DNA from: Argopecten irradians
Lineage: Eukaryota > Mollusca > Bivalvia > Pectinida > Pectinidae
NCBI RefSeq assembly: GCF_041381155.1
Contig: NC_091147.1
Span: forward strand, 33,126,909-33,190,908
Reading direction: 5' to 3'
Length of the DNA stretch: 64,000 nucleotides
Shown: piece after piece, positions 1 through 12,600 of the stretch
How the letters are laid out: the number at the start of each line of letters is the position of its first letter
How positions within the stretch are numbered: the first letter of the stretch is position 1
The notes under the pieces: model-generated
Told to the model about the DNA's origin: nothing
Databases searched by the model: none
The model's input: only the letters and a program-made list of their open reading frames with translations
Program-made: the position numbers and the translations under genes

Positions 1-342
1 ATACGCTATGATAGTATTCTATATATAAGCGGAGTACGCGTATGGCTAGAGCTTCGCATTCATATAGTGGGAGAGAACCTGTATAGGCGTAGCCTGTTGT
101 TCGATCCCTTTTCATATTATTCATGTAGTGTACTTTCAGATATATCATATATACATATTAAAAAGTGAAATAAATGCCAGTTGGAATAAGAAATAGCCAA
201 AGAAAATTCTCAGGAACAGCAATGTCTAATTATAGATGCGGTATATAATAGCTAAAGGTAAAAAAAGCGATATAAGCCGTATGCATATAGCAGGAAAAGC
301 GTGCGTATAATATTGTAGATAATTGGAATTCTAAATCTACCA

Positions 343-632
343 TTACCAAAACCAACCGTAGTCACCTTGAACATTCAAACCGTTAGGGGTAAGTATTAAA
401 TCATCTAAGAGTAGTTGTTTGAAAGCCGCCTCGTCATTGGCTAAGTTCTCACTTTCATTCTGTATGATATCACATGAAGTGGCAGCGTCGCCCCACGCGC
501 TTTTGGGGCGATCTCGAGGCGTCGCCATTTTGCCTGATAGTAACCTTTTGCCGGGTGCTGTTGAGGGCCTTGTGTGGTATTCTGGTTTCCTGGTTTGGTC
601 GTGTGTGTCTGACACTTCGGATCGTGGAGTAT
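343..632 (-). CDS. Terminal exon of the seven-exon gene
   Basis: The exon starts after the acceptor CCACCAACAG and reads 96 codons including the stop TAA at 343-345. It contains RPSTAPGKR and ends in an acidic LLLDDL segment followed by GDYGWFW. It is locally GC-richer than its surroundings, as expected for coding sequence. The incoming phase (one base carried over) matches the exon ending at 1032. Confidence 0.7.
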
Positions 633-3600
633 CTGTTGGTGGGAAATGACTTTACATGTAAACACGTGCTTATCAATATGCCATGGAAGGAACAAGAACA
701 CAGGTAATACGACAGCTTCGCTTCTTTCTCAGACATAATTATTTCCTAATGACCATATGATTAGCACTATGCGAATTGTGAGATTATGTTCGATTTTTAA
801 CACATTCTTTTATCTATCTAAAGTCTAAAATATCATCTTATTTGGCATTTCCATTTTGTGCAGCTATATTTTAAACGAAAGATTTACATCCTTTGTTACA
901 TTAAGAATACCATTCTAAACGGAACAAAAGATGCCAGATATTCACATAAAAACAAAAACTTAAATGAAAGATAATTTCAATAATGAGATAATGTTATTCA
1001 ACATGAAATGAGTTTGTGGATGATGACGAACCTGGGGGTGCCGGAACCTCCTCTGCTCGTCCTTTCAGGCGGGATGAGGCAGGTCCCGTCATAAAGCAGG
1101 CTAGCGGATTCTTCCGCGGCATGTAAACACCATATACAGACAGGCCTTTAGCGTCTAAAAGGTGAGCTCTAAACATCAACATAAGATATATATAGTAACT
1201 TCAGTTAGATCTTTTTGTTAAGGCAATTATATAAAAGTATCTTAAGGTAAGCTTTGAAAAGTATACAAACATGTGATGTACAGTGTACGTAACATGTTAA
1301 ATATACTATCATTGATACATGTAATACTAACATTATAAATAGTGTTAAACGTATTGAATAGATTTTTTATGTTATGGAGATATAACACAAAAATTTGAGT
1401 GTACTCTAAATAAATCGCGAAGCGGTTTATGATGAGAGTACACACAGATTTGTGTATCATATCTTCATAACATAACAAAATTATTCAAATTAATCGTTGT
1501 TATTCAATTTACGAAAGATAATCCCTTCAATACTCAAAATTCATTTTGGGACTCTTTTGTCTATGAAATCATTACGCCGTCATCTCAGGCAATCAGATGC
1601 AACGTCACAAACGGTGGCGCCATTTTTTCCTTCAAGGGCTGATAAAGTAAATTTTTATACCGATGAAAATGCTCGTGCCAAGCAAAATTGAAATATATGT
1701 ATGTAACACGTACACTAGTATGTATAACAAGTACACTAGTATGTATAACAAGTAAACTATTACGTATAACAAGTACATTAGTATGTATAACAAGTACACA
1801 AGTATATATAACAAGTACACAAGTATGTATAACAATTACACTAGTATATATAACAAGTACACAAGTATATATAACAATTACACTAGTATATATAACAAAT
1901 ACACAAGTATATATAACAATTACACTAGTATGTATAACAAGTACACTAGTATGTATAACAAGTACACTAGTATATGTAACAAGTACACTAGTATATGTAA
2001 CAAGTACACTAGTATATATAACAAGTACACTAGTATATGTAACAAGTACACTAGTATATATAACAAGTACACTAGTATATTTAACAAGTACACTAGTATA
2101 TATAACAAGTACACTAGTATATATAACAGTACACTAGTATATATAACAGTACACTAGTATATTTAACAGTACACTAGTATATATAACAGTACACTAGTAT
2201 ATATAACAAGTACACTAGTATATATAACAAGTACACTAGTATATATAACAAGTACACTAGTATATGTAACAATTACACTAGTATATATAACAAGTACACA
2301 AGTATATGTAACAAGTACACTAGTATATGTAACAAGTACACTAGTTTATCCTGCAACTGTCCCACATACTGACCGATAACTACTGCCGGATAAACTTGTG
2401 CTTTATCCGTCAATACGATATATGCTTTATCCGTCAATACGATCACGTGAATTTGTTCCATATCTGACGGAACTTTTTCTAACTTGACCCAGAACTTGAA
2501 CCTTCCGGTGAATGAAACGTCATTCAGTCCCGCTAAAACGTGACGTCACATTCATCGAAATGACGTCATTTTTACGATATCGAAAATCTCGTATGGCGGT
2601 GTCGTCTTTTTCTTGGCTCATGACAAAGGTATGTATTGTTAAGTAATTCTTTAATGGGTATTGGTTGTTATTTGAGTATTTTCATTTCCTTTCAGTGATA
2701 TATCACCCTGAATAGAATTACGGTTACTGTTTGTGAATGCGCTTATTTATTTCCCACGGCAGTAAAAAGGAGTACACTCTCATTCGGTTAAGGGAATGAA
2801 TCTTTACCTCCGCATCAAAGAAGCGTCTCGCTTCGAGCGAAACAAAGTAAGGAACTGTCAATTTGCTTTCGTTTTGAAAGCCATAATGGTTGCAGGATAA
2901 ACAGAATACACGGTTAGTATCTTACAATACAAGTTTTATTTTGGTGCTCGACACGGAAAGCCGAGATGACTCGGCAAAGCCTCGTCATCTCGGCTTTCCT
3001 AAGTCTCGCACCAAAATAAACCTTGTATTGTAAGATACTAACCGTGTATTCTCTATATATATAACAAGTACACTAGTATATGTAACAAGTACACTAGTAT
3101 ATATAACAAGTACACTAGTATATTTAACAAGTATACTAGTATATATAACAAGTACACTAGTATATATAACAGTACACTAGTATGTATAACAAGTACACTA
3201 GTATGTATAACATGTACACTAGTATATATAACAAGTACACTAGTATGTATAACACGTACACTAGTATATGTAACAAGTACACTAGTATATATAACAAGTA
3301 CACTAGTATATGTAACAATTACACTAGTATATATAACAAGTACACAAGTATATGTAACAAGTACACAGTATATGTAACAAAACACTAGTATATATAACAA
3401 GTACACTAGTATGTATAACATGTACACTAGTATATATAACAAGTACACTTGTATGTATAACAAATACACTAGTATATATAACAAGTACATTAGTATATAT
3501 AACAAGTACACTAGTATATATTATATAACAAGTAAACTAGTATATATAAAGTACACTAGTATAACAAGTACACTAGTATTATAAAGTACACTATATATTA

Positions 3601-6600
3601 TACAGTAGTATATATATATAACAAGTACACAGATATATAACAAGTACACTAGTATATATAACAAGTATATATAATAACAAGTACACTAGTATATATAACA
3701 AGTACACTAGTATATATAACAAGTACACTAGTATATATAACAAGTACACTAGTATATATAACAAGTACACTAGTATATATAACAAGTACACTAGTATATA
3801 TAACAAGTACACTAGTATATATAACAAGTACACTAGTATTATATATATAACAAGTACACTAGTAAATTATATAACAAGTACACTAGTATATATAACAAGT
3901 ACACTAGTATATATAACAAGTACACTAGTATATATAACAAGTACACTAGTATATATAACAAGTACACTAGTATATATACAAGTATAACAAGTACACTAGT
4001 ATATATAACAAGTACACTAGTATATATAACAAGTACACTAGTATGTATAACAAGTACACTAGTATATATATTATTTAACAAGTACACTAGTATATATAAC
4101 AAGTACACTAGTATATATAACAAGTACACTAGTATATATAACAAGTACACTAGTATGTATAACAAGTACACTAGTATATGTAACAAGTACACTTGCATCT
4201 GTAGTTTGATCCACATATTAGTGAAGCAATCACTGACAAAAAGGAGTATCTTACAGTGTATGGTAATTTGGACGTTGAGATATATTGACAGATTATAGAT
4301 ATTAAAATATCATCAATATACAATATATCAATTTTATTAAGGTTACCTGTTATAGCGGGCACCGGTAAGAAACGCATGCGTAGAGTCTTCCTTCTTGCGT
4401 ACAGGCATATACCTATTAAGGAAATGTTGCATATAATAAAGCTATATAAGAACTCGATAAAGATCAGAGCTATATACTGTTAAACAACTTATTTGTGCTA
4501 ATACGTAATTTTTCATTACCTTCTGCATTTTGTTCAAGTCGATTTAGACCTAAATAGTTCAGTTGATCTATAAACATTTTCGATGGGATGTATTTTTGCG
4601 ACGTATAATACATGAAAATAAGTTGGTTCACAGAATATTGATTTGTGGCTCACTGATTGGTCAATTACAGCGGTTATCATAACGATTGAACGTGTATAAC
4701 GGCCTTATCCTGTATTTAATCCAATATAGATGGTCATTTTCGTGGGCATGATATTTTTGCGGTTTCAGAGGGCATTATTATGGTCGTGAAAAAGTTATCT
4801 GCAAAATAAAAAGTATAATTATATTTAATCAGATCTCGAAATATTTGTTATTTTTTCTCATTTTAAGGCAAAATTGCGAAATGTTCTATCCGCGAAAATA
4901 TCCGGCTCTGCCGTAATAATGGTTGATGTCACAGACAAAATAATCACTTCGACATTTGAAATTACAACAGATATTTTATATAAACAATACGTAATGTTAT
5001 CATACTATCTGCTTTAACCTAACAGTTTGAAGTTTCAAATAAATAAAGCCCATGACACCATTCTTATATATGAATTAAGCAATAAAGGCCCATACCATCA
5101 GTAGACTGAAAATACACGTAATTGATACTAAAACCAAAATCACCCTTACCATATCTAAAAAACCAGTTACCACAATAGAAAGGCGTCGACTACCATATCA
5201 ACATGAAACAAAGGAAACCATATTCCTCGCTCTTTATTATAATTCATTATTCCTAATTAAATAGCCAGACATTTTGAAGCTTTTGTCGAAGAAAATTCCT
5301 AAACCATCTTAATAGAAACAAAACATCGAAAGAGGGTTTCATATCGGAGATAATCCCCGACTAGGTGGTTGATTATAATTGGACATAAAAAAACTACATG
5401 ATTATATATATGATAAAATCCTGGAGCTCACCTGTCGGCTATGAGATACATAAATGTCATGTAATCATTATCCTCGTCAGAGGAATAATCATCACCGCTG
5501 GAAACAGTAATATAATCATACTGGAGTTATCTCCCTTGATTTGGATTCAATAGCTTTGTGTATTACTGTTAAATGAATGTTTACGTGTAACATTGTGTTG
5601 TTTTGTATGGTGACGACGTCTGAACAAAATCAACACCTCTAATGCTCAATTTGATAATGATTTCATATTTTGTATTTCAAAGAAACATTTTGAAAAAATC
5701 CGATTAAAACTCATGACGTAGATTTTAAAATGTGATGCTTTAAATACACTTTGATTTCAAGATTATTAAAAATCCAGAAAAGATAATAAAGTAATTATAA
5801 TATTTGGATTTCAGTCAATAAATAGTTATATCGACCAAAGAAAATATGTATCAACCTTGGACTACGTCATCTGTCATCTGTCGCGGTAGGTATTTTTTCT
5901 TTGGTCGATACAGCCATCGATCATCTAAATGCTATATATGTATAATACTATGACGACCATTTGATATGGAATTTTTCTTAAAATGAGCTATTTCTAGAAA
6001 ATATAATGGAAACAAAATGCGCGCTAAACAATTCCTGTCATGTCTGATGATACAAATAGCTACAAGTGAATTAAAATAAGTATACCTCAATGATAACATA
6101 ATATATACGATGATATACATATAATATTATCTATCCAAATAAAGAAATTCTGATTAAATATTGACACACCGGGCTCGTGACACACAAGTTGTAGGCTAGT
6201 GTAGGATTAACATGCATGTTTATCATAGCCTGACATCATTACAGCGTAGGAAACATTCGTGTAGTGATGACCGGTCTCAAATGATCGCCTAATTAGGTAA
6301 ACATATTGAGGATTCCCGTCTAAAATAATGATAAGCATAGGGCAATAGGTAAGGCTTACAACAATTTGATGGTCTGGACTTGCCATGGGAATGATTTGTG
6401 ATTTTTTGTTTTTTATTGTACTCACCTTACATTTAATAATTGTAACATATTGGTACCATATAAAACAAATGAAAAAATACACACGTACCCTTATAGATGT
6501 TCCACCGCCGACAGAGCATAAACGATACCCATCATTTGGACAATAATTGGTGTTTTATCCTGTACATATATGTCTTATTAACACAAAAAAAGTATTTTAA

Positions 6601-9600
6601 TATAATATATTTCGCTTTTGGTGTCGCATATTTTTTCGGGATGAAATTAATTATTTTCGTTATTTCTATCTTTAAGTGAAATGAAAAGCTTAATTTTTTT
6701 AACGGTGGCAATGGTGTAAAGTAAGTAATTTTTGTTACAGAAGAAAAATACAGAATCGTCTGCTCCTGTTTTTGATAGAAAAAATACTATTTGTCAGCGG
6801 TGGAGCATTTTTAAGCATATGTAATGCAAGATACATTATTCGATAATGCAAGCAATACACCTTGGAAGTGAATATTCAATAAGGACGTCACATAAACACA
6901 CATGCTCATGCTATATATTTCTACACTGCTGGCCATGATATCGACATTCACGTCCAATGACCATGCATTTGTGAAGTAGCACATGTATACCCTCTGTGGA
7001 ATAACAAACATTTTATTAAGGCTTACCATCAGTAAAATCTGTTTCAATAAAACACATTTTATCAAATGCATATTGTGTACCAGTATAAAGAGCTATACGT
7101 TCAATTAGCATTTTTGTGTGTCTGTTAATCCCATGACTGGATAAATGACATGAATGAAATGAAAAGGATATGACTACAATTATAAACAGAGTCCAGAGAA
7201 TCAGAAATCTTGACTAACGACATTGCATCAATTGACAGTAGAAAGTCTATCATGATGCTTTAAGTTCAACGTGTAAGTTCAGATGATAACCTGACATCGA
7301 TTACTTGAGACAAAACGCATCGTCGTAAATCAACATCTCCACATGTAACATGTCAAAATTGTAATCAAAGCTTAACTTAAGTTTTTACGAGAAATCATGA
7401 CATTAATATAATTTTCCAAGAATATTATCTTATATTTTCAATATCGCTGATCATGTTGTAGTATGAATACATTGTAACATCGTTTCACATCACACAGACA
7501 GTAACAAAAAGAATATCTGAATACTTACTCTCTAGGGGTAGTGTTAATAGTAGAATACTGTGTACTCTCCATCTCTACAACACACAGTCGATATCATGTT
7601 TACGTTTATATAGAGTCATATACAAATGTAACAAACCTTGTTATAAGTAAAGGAATGATTTCAAATGGACATATTCTAAAGTCATGTAACAAATATAAGA
7701 ATTAGTTTACATTTTGATTATTATCTACAATAACAAGAAAGAGACAGAAAACGTTTAAATAAACTTGTACACGCTAACATTTTGAACTAATTACTATTCT
7801 AAATGGTTTGATATTCGGTAAATCGTAGTATTTTAATCAAGATTGACCGTCTCACTTTCTAAGATAAATAACGAGGGAAATGTCCTACTACAATGTAGTA
7901 ATGCAATCGAATGTTGAATGTCAGAGAAACACAATAGCTACGTAAACAAAGAGATTATTTTAAAGTTCTTACTTTTGGCACTTTCTCGTCGTTGTGTGTA
8001 CGCATTAACAGGTGCAGAATTACTTCTTTGTCTCGCTCGTAATAACCTACACAAAGGTAAAATAGAACACGTGTAGAGCAATCCATTTCAATGCATTTGG
8101 CATTAGTTTCATGTAATGATTTTGTCTTAAAACTTCTTTCTTTTATCTTTTCTTTTCAAGGTTTTGGTACTTGTTTCATGTTATGTTTTAAAATTTGGTA
8201 GGTACTGAAAATATATTTCTTCTTACAATGGAGATTATTCTAGGTATAATACATGTAGATAAAAAAACCCATCGCGGTTCTGGTGGTAAAATCTTATTCT
8301 AACGTTGTAACAGTTCGGGGAAAATAGGCTTTGAAACGTGGACACATTTCACAATGACATGCATTAATCACTACTCTCAGTGTAGATTTATTAGAAGTAT
8401 CAAAAGTTAAGGCTGAATTACTAGCAACATATCTCATATTTGATGGGAACTTTGGGATAAAAACATACGTTGTTCGAGTTGGTCGGCCATATTTAATATT
8501 TGTAGCATCGGAAGACTGAGTTTGAGTTTGGTGGAGTTCTGTTGCTGAGAGGTACTGGTGCGTAGTGTTTGGCCGGTAGTAAAGAGTTTCACTCCTCTTT
8601 GGTGGAGCAGAGCGCCCTCTAACGAGAGATCGGGTGCGAGGCTCCTTTAGATGTTGCCCATATTGGCCATGCTAGACAAAAAATGTAATAAATTGTTAGA
8701 TTTATTGCGAAAAAGAAAGTAATACGCATGACAGAATAGGTATACATGCTTCAAGATTTATAAATTCGTTTTGTATAATCAGCTATTTTAGCCATTATCG
8801 ATTCAACGTGACATAAATACGATTTATATAAAATACAATCGCACTCTTCTATTGAACCTGAGCATACAGCTAAGGCCCGGTCCCACTGGCGTTTAGGAAG
8901 ATTTGCGAATGCATGGCGCACAAAATTGGCTGATATTCGCTGAACATACGCAACATTCGTAAATCGTACTTGTATCTGTCGCCCAACATCCGCACACGTC
9001 CGTAATTATCCGCAATGGCGTGTTTTTCCGTTCCCAGGATTTTTGAACTGCACAAAATTTTGATTGCGGAAATCATTCGCATTAGATACGCTATTCGCTC
9101 GCAATATATACTCAATACATGCTTATTATATGCGCTGTATATCCGCTGTTATTCGTTGATATCCGCAACTGACAGGGTTTTGCGGCTTTATAGCGAACTA
9201 GGACAGTGTGTAAAAACGAATATATAGCGTACCTATCACGTTGACATCACGAATCAAAATAATTTGTAACGAATGTATATTGAGTTCAGCGTTTGTATTG
9301 CGTCTGTTTTGCATTTGATTTGAGAATAATTTGCGAATGTATAACAAACGTGTTGCGTAAACCAAAACTACTGTATAAATATGGCAAAAATCCACATATT
9401 TATCTATTATTTCCAGTCCGTCGAGAAGTACAGGTGTAATAATGGGTCCTCGGCAATAATACCAAGGCAACATAACAATGGTATCCAACAACATATCAAT
9501 CAAATTGTTCAAATCATGAAATTAATTCAAAGACAGAAAAGAAAAAGTTTTTTGCTTTGATTTGAATTTGAAGCAGACTGGACGTTCTTTGTATTTGGAG

Positions 9601-12600
9601 GATGTAGGATGAAAGTTGCAGCTTGCTTATCTTTGTTGCAGTCGTGTTGTTGTGAAAAGCGATATCGAAAGGCCCGAGCGCGCTTCTTTTCCTACCGTAA
9701 TTCAGATGCCCAACATGCGCAATACAACCGTTCTTTCCGCTACATCTGCGCAATGCATTATTAATAGATTCGTAATATTTCCGTAACAATCGCAATACTT
9801 CCGATCTGTTTCCTCAATATATGCGTTATTTATTCGTAATTGTTTGTTACGTATCCGCATTGTTGGATAATCTTACCGAATGTACCCCTCACGGGAGAGC
9901 ATCCGTTATCGTATTCGTTTTTATTCGTGAAAACCGCATTTGTTCATAATAAATTCGCAGAACGTTATTAACATATCCGTAATTTATAATTGAAAATTTG
10001 TTATTTTTAGCCAATTTTGTTGCGGATGACAACGAACGGCCAAAATTTGTAAACTAAATTCATTCGTAATTAATCCGCTCTTCAGTGGGACCGGGCCTAA
10101 CACTATTGAACCCGTAAAGACACGTCAATTACAATGTACCGGCGTCTTATTTATCCGTTTAAACACGTCTTTTATCGCCTTCGTAATGGTTAAAGTATAA
10201 CTTAATGAATTGGTAGTTGTTGAATGTCTAATCCAGTTATCTGAAAGCCACAGTCACTTTTGACGAATGTTTCAGCTGATTATGCTAATCGTTTAATCCT
10301 ACTAGTCAGTAGATTGATTATTGGACGCTTACTCGTTAATCCATTTGTAATCCCACGTGTAGGCAGGATCTGCCCGACGAACAGATTTATAGTTACGTAA
10401 TCTGGTGTGAGTGATACTGTATCAGAAGAGTACATCTCGTGCGTCAAACCCGTCACAGATCCTGATCAATGTTTCAATACCGCATACTGTATATAATGTG
10501 AAATTCTCGGGATATGAAACTTGTATAAACTTAATTAGCGGTAATTTAAAGTAATTTGGTATACATAAAAAATGCTACATGTATAGCTTTTAAGCTAAGC
10601 GTCGCTCTTTGTAAAGCTCTCTTTGCATGACATAATCCAAAACTCCTGGAGTATCGAGTGTAGAGATCGTAAGTGATCGTACGTAACGAACGCTACGATG
10701 AAGTTAAAAAATAGTGACATCAATGCTTAAATGTTGTATTGCGGTATATTTAATCTACCACGCCAATAATGCCGATAAAAGTTCTCCAAACTGACTGAGA
10801 TCATGTCAAGGAATACGTGTATATAGAATTTCTAATTTGCTCTTTAATTTGAAAAGATATATTGACATTGGTGGGTGCCATAGTACACTCCACCTTAAAA
10901 TCGGCATGGACAGTTGTACCGTAATTCAAACAGAACAAAGTTCAATGATAGAGCAAAATTGTTAAGCTAATACTGTAGATCTTTTATTGATTTATTTCAA
11001 TATTAGCGATGGAATTATCTATCTTTTCAATACTGCATTACACTAATCGCGATCTCCTTGCATTATTGTCAGACGTCAATAATACAATTAAATGATTATT
11101 GACTATATAAAACATTGTTTCACATTGTACACAATCCGATATAAAAATAAATTAATCAAAAGACTTAAAATGACCTTTTAAGCATTAAAAGTACATGTTC
11201 AACATTTTTTAATTATCTTTTTATACAGGATCTTCATTCAATACAACATACAAATGTACTCAATTGACTCTCAGACACATACACACATACTGGAATCACT
11301 CCTATATTGCACATATGCATACAAAAGATATAACAGATGTGTCATATTAATAGAGTCACACCTGATGCATTCTGATCTAATCATTCCACACTTCACACAC
11401 TTTCTTTACTGTTTACAAGCTTTGCGTCATATACACTCACCTACATGTATTCCATCTTTGCATATTACAGAGTTAGCTCCCTTGCGGGTAGGTATTGAAT
11501 GTTACGTCATTATTTTGTGAGCGCAAATAACGTCGTTTTCTCCGAAACGTATGACGTTACACTCTTAAACACATGACGTCACAACCAATACCTACCCGCA
11601 AGTGCAGATAACTCTGTAATATGCAAATTCGGAATTTTATACTCAAGAGATGGAATGAAAGAGACAATAACACTAATTTAACATTTGGAAATGAAAGAGA
11701 TTAACTATATTACACTGAATAGTAAGGAAAGGAAGTCAGGATTAGAAAAAAAGCAAAAAGCGATAGAGTTTGAAAGAAAGAAAAAAAGGACGAAAATCGT
11801 ATAATATAGTAATCAAAAAGATGCAAAAATGTATTTTTATGTATTTTATACCGCTTCGCAATCTATATTGTCAAAAATTGTGTTCCATTTTCTTGGACCA
11901 GATGGTGTTGTATCTGATTTGTTCAGTTCTGATCCGTTTCTATCTCTACGAAATAGTTATAAATTGGTAGGCATATATTGATAAAGAAGTTCTTTTCTCT
12001 GTAAATTATTTGAAAAAAAAACTTTTTGGTAGCTTAAAAAAGACCTTGGTAATGTATGAAATTTGTGTTTATTTGGTAAATCTGAATAAATTCTTGATAT
12101 GTGTAAAATAAACTTTCTTCTACATTCATTACAGTGTTGTTTATAATCACCTTTCTGATAATAGTGTTTATAAAAGATTATCTTCGAAATTCCTATTTAC
12201 CTTCATATCATTGTTTTACGAAATGGAAGCTATAAAAATGTTTTCCGGAATGATTTTCTCATTATATTTTGAGCTTAACATAAACCACGATTTAAGGATA
12301 TCACTCTAGAATGTATTTTTTTTTTTTAATTTTTTTTTTTACATTTTTACATATCTTTATATACTCTAGAATGTTTTTTGTTTTTGTTTTTGTTTTTACA
12401 TATATTTATATATCCTGAACCACAATTTGAAAGAAGATCAGTGTTTATAAAGGATTTAAGAATCATCTGTCATTTCTCTTTAGTCTGACAGAGTCTTCCA
12501 TGTCATACCGTGCATGATCTTTAAGACATTATCCATCCCAATAACCTACCTTGCTGGAACTGAGTAGCCCATGGACAAACAGTGGCGACTCCCCACTATG

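Noticed and set aside
1688-4216. ORFs of 62-152 codons with 7-residue repeats
   Set aside because: Products of the 21-bp minisatellite in every frame.
9198-9795. ORFs of 93-104 codons inside the 1224-bp TIR element
   Set aside because: No conserved domain, and the composition is that of the element's internal repeats; it is non-autonomous.
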